Source: Bacillus albus
GTDB taxonomy: Bacteria; Bacillota; Bacilli; Bacillales; Bacillaceae_G
NCBI RefSeq assembly: GCF_001884185.1
Contig: NZ_MAOE01000130.1
Span: 22,920 to 86,919 of the forward strand
DNA: 64,000 nucleotides
Direction: 5' to 3'
A model generated the notes under the pieces. It was not told the DNA's origin. It worked only from the letters and a program-made list of their open reading frames with translations, and searched no databases. This document shows, one piece after another, positions 59,986-64,000 of this stretch (position 1 is the first letter of the stretch; each line of letters opens with the position of its first letter). Position numbers and translations under genes: made by a program.

Positions 59986-61542
59986 CTATTGTTTTGCGCT
60001 TTTCAACGACTCTCTCAGCACAAATTTTTGTAATTTCCCACTCGCATTACGAGGAAGTTCATCCACAAATAAATAGTGGCGTGGACGTTTATAATCTGCT
60101 AATTCGTCACTTTCTTTACAATACGTTTCTAAATCTGCCTCTGAAATATTTTTATCTTTCTTTACAACGACCGCCACAACACGCTCTCCCCATAATTCAT
60201 CTGGCTCGCCAAGCACCGCAACATCTAATACACCAGGATGACTATGAAGGAAATCTTCAATTTCACGTGGATAAATATTAACGCCGCCACTAATTACCAT
60301 ATCATCCACACGATCTGCGACGAATAAATAGCCATCTTTATCGAAGTAGCCTAAATCACCAGAGTGATACCATCCTTTATACATCGATTTTGCATTTGCT
60401 TCTTCTCGGTTATGATAACCAGCCATCATAGTTGGGCCGCGTAAAATAATCTCCCCTACTTCATAAGGAGGTAATACATCATCTGGTTCTGCGGGTGCAT
60501 CCTCGCTTGGTTTTACAATTCGAATTTCATGACTAAAGCACGGTGTTCCCGCTGAACCTGCTTTCGCAATTTGATCTTCTTCTACGAGAAACGCAACAAC
60601 CGGTCCCATTTCTGTCATTCCGTATATTTGTACAAGATCAATATAAAGACGTTCTTTACATTCTTTCACTAGTGCTGGAGCCATCGCTGCTCCTCCATAT
60701 ATACCAATCTTCATCGAAGTTAAATCGTACTGCGTTAAATCTTTTTGCAACAACATATTCCACATCGTTGGTGCTGCAAAAAACGTCGTAATCTTCTCTT
60801 CTTGAATCGTATGTAATACTCTATCCGTATCAAAGTGATGTAAAATTACATTCTTTCCACCAACTTGAATACGCGGAATAATTCCAGCGTTTAACTCACC
60901 GCAATGATATAAAGGCGCCACTACAAGCCCAGCACTATCTCTATTATATTTTAAGAAATACGTACAAATCATACTATGCTCAGCCATTTCACGATGGCGA
61001 TGTAGTACGCCTTTCGGATGACCTGTCGTACCGCTCGTATATAGCATAGAACAATAATCCATTTCATCAATTTCAATATCTACTTTGTCAGAAGATGCTG
61101 CATTCACTTTTTCATGGTAAGAACTAGCATAGGAAGGTGTATCGTCTTCTACATACCAAAAAGACGAATTTGGAAAATCTCGTTCAATGATAGCAACAGT
61201 TGATTCAACCGCTTTTTCAAAGACTACTACTTTCGAGGCTGCGTCCTGGAGAATATACGATAATTCTTTTGCTTTTAAACGGAAGTTAATCGGGTTAAAG
61301 ATTGCCCCAATTTTCGCACAGGATAAGTAAACGTTTACAAACTCACGGCAATTATATAAGTAAACAGATACAGTATCTCCCTTTCTTACCCCTTCTTTCA
61401 ATAAAGCTTGCGCCGTTTTATTTATTTGCTCATCCCACTCTTTATACGTCCAGCGAATATTTTTTTCCGGCTCTACTAACGCCTCTTTATTCGGATACTT
61501 ACCAACAGCTAAATCGAATATTCTCCCTATCGTCATGTACAT
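59986..61542 (-). CDS. Acyl-CoA synthetase (long-chain fatty acid-CoA ligase family)
   Basis: 518 residues. ANL-family adenylate-forming enzyme: P-loop YTSGTTGHPKGVLHRH (about 168-183), YGMTEMGP (A5), YHSGDLGYFD (A7), GVNIYPREIE (A8) and the catalytic lysine motif LPRNASGKLQK (A10) near 500. Activates a fatty acid to acyl-AMP and transfers it to CoA; chain-length preference is unknown. GGGGGAAA lies upstream of the ATG, with rather long spacing. Monocistronic. Confidence 0.9.
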   Translation of the reverse strand: MYMTIGRIFDLAVGKYPNKEALVEPEKNIRWTYKEWDEQINKTAQALLKEGVRKGDTVSVYLYNCREFVNVYLSCAKIGAIFNPINFRLKAKELSYILQDAASKVVVFEKAVESTVAIIERDFPNSSFWYVEDDTPSYASSYHEKVNAASSDKVDIEIDEMDYCSMLYTSGTTGHPKGVLHRHREMAEHSMICTYFLKYNRDSAGLVVAPLYHCGELNAGIIPRIQVGGKNVILHHFDTDRVLHTIQEEKITTFFAAPTMWNMLLQKDLTQYDLTSMKIGIYGGAAMAPALVKECKERLYIDLVQIYGMTEMGPVVAFLVEEDQIAKAGSAGTPCFSHEIRIVKPSEDAPAEPDDVLPPYEVGEIILRGPTMMAGYHNREEANAKSMYKGWYHSGDLGYFDKDGYLFVADRVDDMVISGGVNIYPREIEDFLHSHPGVLDVAVLGEPDELWGERVVAVVVKKDKNISEADLETYCKESDELADYKRPRHYLFVDELPRNASGKLQKFVLRESLKSAKQ

Positions 61543-61669
61543 GCCAACAATTTCCCCCTTTTCTCTTTCATAAATCTATCATTTCGTCCATAAGTAGACA
61601 TTGTCCTTTAATGATTTGACTAATTTTTCTGATTATTATCGACATAGTTTTACAAAAGGTCCCGCTTGA

Positions 61670-61799
61670 CGGTAAGTGAAATTATATCGGCGATTTTTTG
61701 AATATATCAACCGTAACTTGAAATATATCAGCGATTTTTAAAATATATCGACCGCAACTCCATTTATATCAGCGATTTTTCGAATATATCAACTTACCG
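61670..61799. repeat. Intergenic array of ATATATC(A/G)GCGATTTTT units with inverted ends
   Basis: 130 bp. Three units of TATATC(A/G)GCGATTTTT alternate with (A/G)AATATATC(A/G)ACCG(C/T)AACT. The ends form CGGTAAGT (61670-61677) and ACTTACCG (61792-61799). A single-unit relative lies at 30905-30952. Confidence 0.65.
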
Positions 61800-61816
61800 A
61801 CAAAAACTGACAAAAT

Positions 61817-61856
61817 AAAAAAAGAGGCTATTCCAAATTGGAACAACCTCTTTCTT
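61817..61856 (-). terminator. Terminator of hemZ
   Basis: AAAGAGGCTATTCCAA / TTGGAACAACCTCTTT stem with a one-base asymmetry, followed on the minus strand by T-rich sequence. Confidence 0.8.
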
Positions 61857-61857
61857 C

Positions 61858-63354
61858 TTATACAAATAGCTCTTCTAAAATTTTTAGTTTATCTTCTGTA
61901 TATTTTACGAAGCCATCGTTATATGATTTTGGATCTTTCGGATTTGCGAAGTGCGTAATTGCACCTGTCTTCGGATGAACAAATTTACTTGATGCACCAC
62001 AGCCAAGTCCGATAATTGATTGAACTTCTTCCATAATAACAATGTTGTAAATACTTTCTTGCGTCGGCATTGCATAACCAACGTTCTCTAAGTTACCTAA
62101 AATATTCTTTTGACGGTATAGGTAATATGGTACGTAATTATGCTTTTGCGTCCACTCTTCTGCTTCGTGCATCATCGCTGTAATTTCTTCGCGACCTGCT
62201 ACTTTATATTTACGTTTGTTTTGTGTCATTTCAGAAGCACGTTTGAATGATAACGTATGAACTGTTAACGATTCTGGCATTAACTTTTCTGTTTCATCTA
62301 ACGTATGCTTGAAAATATCTAACCCTTCACCAGGAAGACCAATAATTAAGTCCATATTAATATTGTTCATTCCCATTTCACGAGCTAAATGATACTTCTC
62401 AATTGTTTCTTCTACTGTATGGTGACGTCCAATCGCTTTTAATGTCTCTTGATGGTATGACTGCGGATTAATACTAATACGGTCAATGTTCCATTTATTT
62501 AACACTTCTAGCTTCGCTGGCGTAATTGTATCTGGGCGACCTGCCTCAACTGTTACCTCACGCACATTTTTCACATCTGGGAACGCTTCATACATTTCTT
62601 CATACAGCATATCCATCTCTTCTGCTGTAATACTTGTCGGTGTACCGCCGCCGTAATAAATCGTCGTAACTGTTACACCTTTTTCTTTTAAAAACTTACC
62701 AATTTCACGAACTTCATAATGTAAACCACCTAAGAATGAATCAACAGAGCCTTGGCGTCCGTTAATTGCATACGCCGGGAATGTACAATATGCACATTTT
62801 GTTGGGCAGAATGGAATACCGATATAAATACTTACTTCCTCTTTTAAACGATATAAATCCGGAACTACCGCTAATTGGCAGTCAACAATACGCTGAAGAA
62901 GTTCAATTTTCTCTTCATGAATTAAATAGCTTTCACGAAGTTCTTGGTGCGCCTCTTCTTTTGACATACCATTTTGAAGCATTTTATGAAGAAGTTTCGT
63001 CGGACGAACTCCCGTTAAAATACCCCAGCTTTGCTCAATACCAGTTAACTGCTGAAGAACAGAAAGATATACATAAGAAACAACGTGCTTCACTTGCTTC
63101 ATACGCTCTTTCTCATCTGTGAAAGCAGATAAATCTTTTGCGAACGTTTCTTCATACACATTTCCAGTCGCAACATCTGTTAAACGAGCTGATGCTTTTA
63201 CATTCTCTTCAATGTGTATATCAACGATAAGATTTGCTTCCTCTTGTTCAAATCCAATCGTACTCTCTTCAAAAAATAAGCCGCCAATATTTTGCAGCGG
63301 ACGTAAAAAACGATCATCTTGTAACGTTTTAATTGAAATTAACAACATTATCAC
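61858..63354 (-). CDS. hemZ: HemZ, coproporphyrinogen III dehydrogenase-like radical SAM protein
   Basis: 498 residues as drawn from GTG 63354; ATG 63348 or TTG 63345 may be the true start, since AAAGGTG lies directly before. An N-terminal HemZ-specific domain (about 1-165; DDRFLRPLQNIGGLFFEES, GVRPTKLLHKML) is followed by a radical SAM core with FCPTKCAYCTFPAY (Cys-x3-Cys-x2-Cys iron-sulfur ligands, about 178-185), YYGGGTPTSI and MDLIIGLPGEG. The HemN relatives decarboxylate coproporphyrinogen anaerobically; HemZ activity in Bacillus is less certain. Confidence 0.9.
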   Translation of the reverse strand: MIMLLISIKTLQDDRFLRPLQNIGGLFFEESTIGFEQEEANLIVDIHIEENVKASARLTDVATGNVYEETFAKDLSAFTDEKERMKQVKHVVSYVYLSVLQQLTGIEQSWGILTGVRPTKLLHKMLQNGMSKEEAHQELRESYLIHEEKIELLQRIVDCQLAVVPDLYRLKEEVSIYIGIPFCPTKCAYCTFPAYAINGRQGSVDSFLGGLHYEVREIGKFLKEKGVTVTTIYYGGGTPTSITAEEMDMLYEEMYEAFPDVKNVREVTVEAGRPDTITPAKLEVLNKWNIDRISINPQSYHQETLKAIGRHHTVEETIEKYHLAREMGMNNINMDLIIGLPGEGLDIFKHTLDETEKLMPESLTVHTLSFKRASEMTQNKRKYKVAGREEITAMMHEAEEWTQKHNYVPYYLYRQKNILGNLENVGYAMPTQESIYNIVIMEEVQSIIGLGCGASSKFVHPKTGAITHFANPKDPKSYNDGFVKYTEDKLKILEELFV

Positions 63355-63445
63355 CTTTTCATTTGCAAACTCTCTTTAGTTTACTTGAAGGGCGTTTGCA
63401 GGTCAATACAGAAGGTTTTACCTTATTTCTTCTATTTAAAAACTT

Positions 63446-63480
63446 AAAGGCAGAAAAGATAACATTTCTCTTCTGCCTTT
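63446..63480 (-). terminator. Terminator of the LPXTG repeat-protein gene
   Basis: AAAGGCAGAA / TTCTGCCTTT stem with T-run on the minus strand. Confidence 0.8.
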
Positions 63481-63490
63481 TATAAACCTA

Positions 63491-64000
63491 TTAGCCATTT
63501 TTAGTCATAAATCTTAAACGCATTCCTAATAACAAAAGAATTACACCTATAAATGGAAGGTAATTTGTATTATGCCCTGTAGCTGGAAGTTTTTGATTAT
63601 TGGAACTGCCTTGCTCTTTTTCTGGTAAGTTAGGCTTTCCTACTTCTTCACCTGACGTTTCTGTTCCTTCACCCGGTTTCTCTGTTTCTTCACCTGGCTT
63701 TTCTGTTTCTCCACCTGACGTTTCTGTCTCTCCACCTGGCTTTTCTGTCTCTCCACCTGACGTTTCTGTCTCTCCACCTGGCTTTTCTGTCTCTCCACCT
63801 GGCTTTTCTGTTTCTCCACCCGGTGTTTCTGTCTCTCCACCCGGTGTTTCTGTTTCTCCACCCGGTGTTTCTGTTTCTCCACCCGGTGTTTCTGTCTCTC
63901 CACCCGGTGTTTCTGTCTCTCCACCCGGTGTTTCTGTCTCTCCACCTGGCTTTTCTGTTTCTCCACCTGGCTTTTCTGTTTCTCCACCCGGTGTTTCTGT
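63491..64000 (-). CDS. LPXTG surface protein with heptapeptide repeats, 3' end only
   Basis: The minus-strand frame ends at TAA 63491-63493 and runs off the right window edge (about 169 codons seen). The C-terminus has the sortase signal KLPATGH, a hydrophobic helix (YLPFIGVILLLLGMRL) and a basic tail (RFMTKNG). Before it, about 16 tandem heptapeptides of the type GGETE(T/K)(P/S) form a wall-spanning stalk. A long open frame in the shifted phase (63640-63987) codes an implausible Lys/Gln repeat and is a shadow. Ligand-binding domains lie outside the window. Confidence 0.85.
   Translation of the reverse strand, partial: TETPGGETEKPGGETEKPGGETETPGGETETPGGETETPGGETETPGGETETPGGETETPGGETEKPGGETEKPGGETETSGGETEKPGGETETSGGETEKPGEETEKPGEGTETSGEEVGKPNLPEKEQGSSNNQKLPATGHNTNYLPFIGVILLLLGMRLRFMTKNG
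63655..64000 (-). repeat. 21-bp tandem repeats in the LPXTG gene
   Basis: About 16 near-identical 21-bp units (minus strand GGTGGAGAAACAGAAACACC-type), with two main variants, ETP and EKP/ETS, extending past the window edge. Confidence 0.85.

Noticed and set aside
63640-63987. Long open minus-strand frame coding Lys/Gln repeats (EKQKSQV, ERQKHRV)
   Set aside because: It is the shifted phase of the 21-bp repeats; the frame ending in KLPATG, a helix and a basic tail is the real gene.
63655-64000. Possible CRISPR array
   Set aside because: Contiguous 21-bp units without spacers, inside a coding frame.
1-64000. tRNA, rRNA or prophage structural genes
   Set aside because: No cloverleaf, rRNA or phage structural sequence was recognised; integrase scraps alone do not make a prophage.

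Overview
The window is a chromosomal segment of a low-GC Firmicute of the Bacillus cereus group (cereus, thuringiensis or anthracis-like). The evidence is a csaA-csaB / SLH S-layer / secA2 / slaP surface locus, a full-length bcr1 repeat plus two shortened relatives, YflJ and HemZ family genes, two LPXTG surface proteins, and a WXG100/LXG type VII effector operon. No rRNA, tRNA or CRISPR array was seen.

Layout. 1-1011: end of an alpha-ketoglutarate permease-like MFS gene. 1.1-5.3 kb: a decayed minus-strand graveyard of type VII (LXG) polymorphic-toxin tails, immunity genes and plus-strand integrase scraps. 5.8-8.6 kb: DsbA/FrnE-like protein, an MBL-fold protein with an altered metal site and two NTF2-like proteins, with a bcr1 element inside the cluster and a strong multi-dyad operator upstream. 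9-10.8 kb: a DUF4352 lipoprotein and a membrane protein bracketed by 19-bp inverted repeats. 11.2-16.7 kb: an oligopeptide ABC transporter operon (oppA-B-C-D-F). 17.1-18.4 kb: a small acidic protein, an IS66-like transposase scrap and a Yip1-family protein. 18.6-28.3 kb: a large minus-strand polymorphic-toxin array. Its intact head is WXG100, DUF3130-like, DUF3958-like, LXG toxin and a Syd-like immunity gene. Behind it lie orphan toxin C-termini, SUKH, Imm50-like and small membrane immunity genes, separated by integrase remnants. 28.5-30.6 kb: an OCD-family reductase and a proline racemase-family enzyme behind a near-consensus sigma-54 promoter. 31-37 kb: housekeeping genes (RNA methyltransferase, SLH amidase, M42 peptidase, MazG-like, enoyl-CoA hydratase). 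37-51.6 kb: cell-surface locus (O-antigen ligase-like protein, S-layer protein, SLH glucosaminidase, GT-C glycosyltransferase, CsaB, CsaA, SecA2, SlaP). 51.7-64 kb: SulP permease, MerR/GNAT pair, DedA protein, Cna-type LPXTG adhesin, acyl-CoA synthetase, HemZ and the 3' end of a second LPXTG protein.

How the parts work together. The surface locus is coherent: CsaA and CsaB supply and pyruvylate the secondary cell-wall polysaccharide that SLH domains bind, the O-antigen ligase-like and GT-C proteins probably act on polysaccharide or glycan, SecA2 and SlaP export S-layer proteins, and three SLH proteins (S-layer subunit, glucosaminidase, amidase) are the clients. The S-layer gene leader carries five exact TGTCGAA (0A-box) heptamers, which suggests Spo0A control.

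The most unusual part is the toxin array. A 557-bp direct repeat joins the live LXG gene to an orphan HNH module. The same toxin tail plus integrase scrap occurs at two places 21 kb apart. At least three times, a glycine-rich toxin tail is followed directly by a 60-75 aa two-helix membrane protein, which looks like an undescribed toxin/immunity family. This is read as an effector-diversifying cassette reservoir. The homology assignments come from motif recognition by eye and were not checked by database search.
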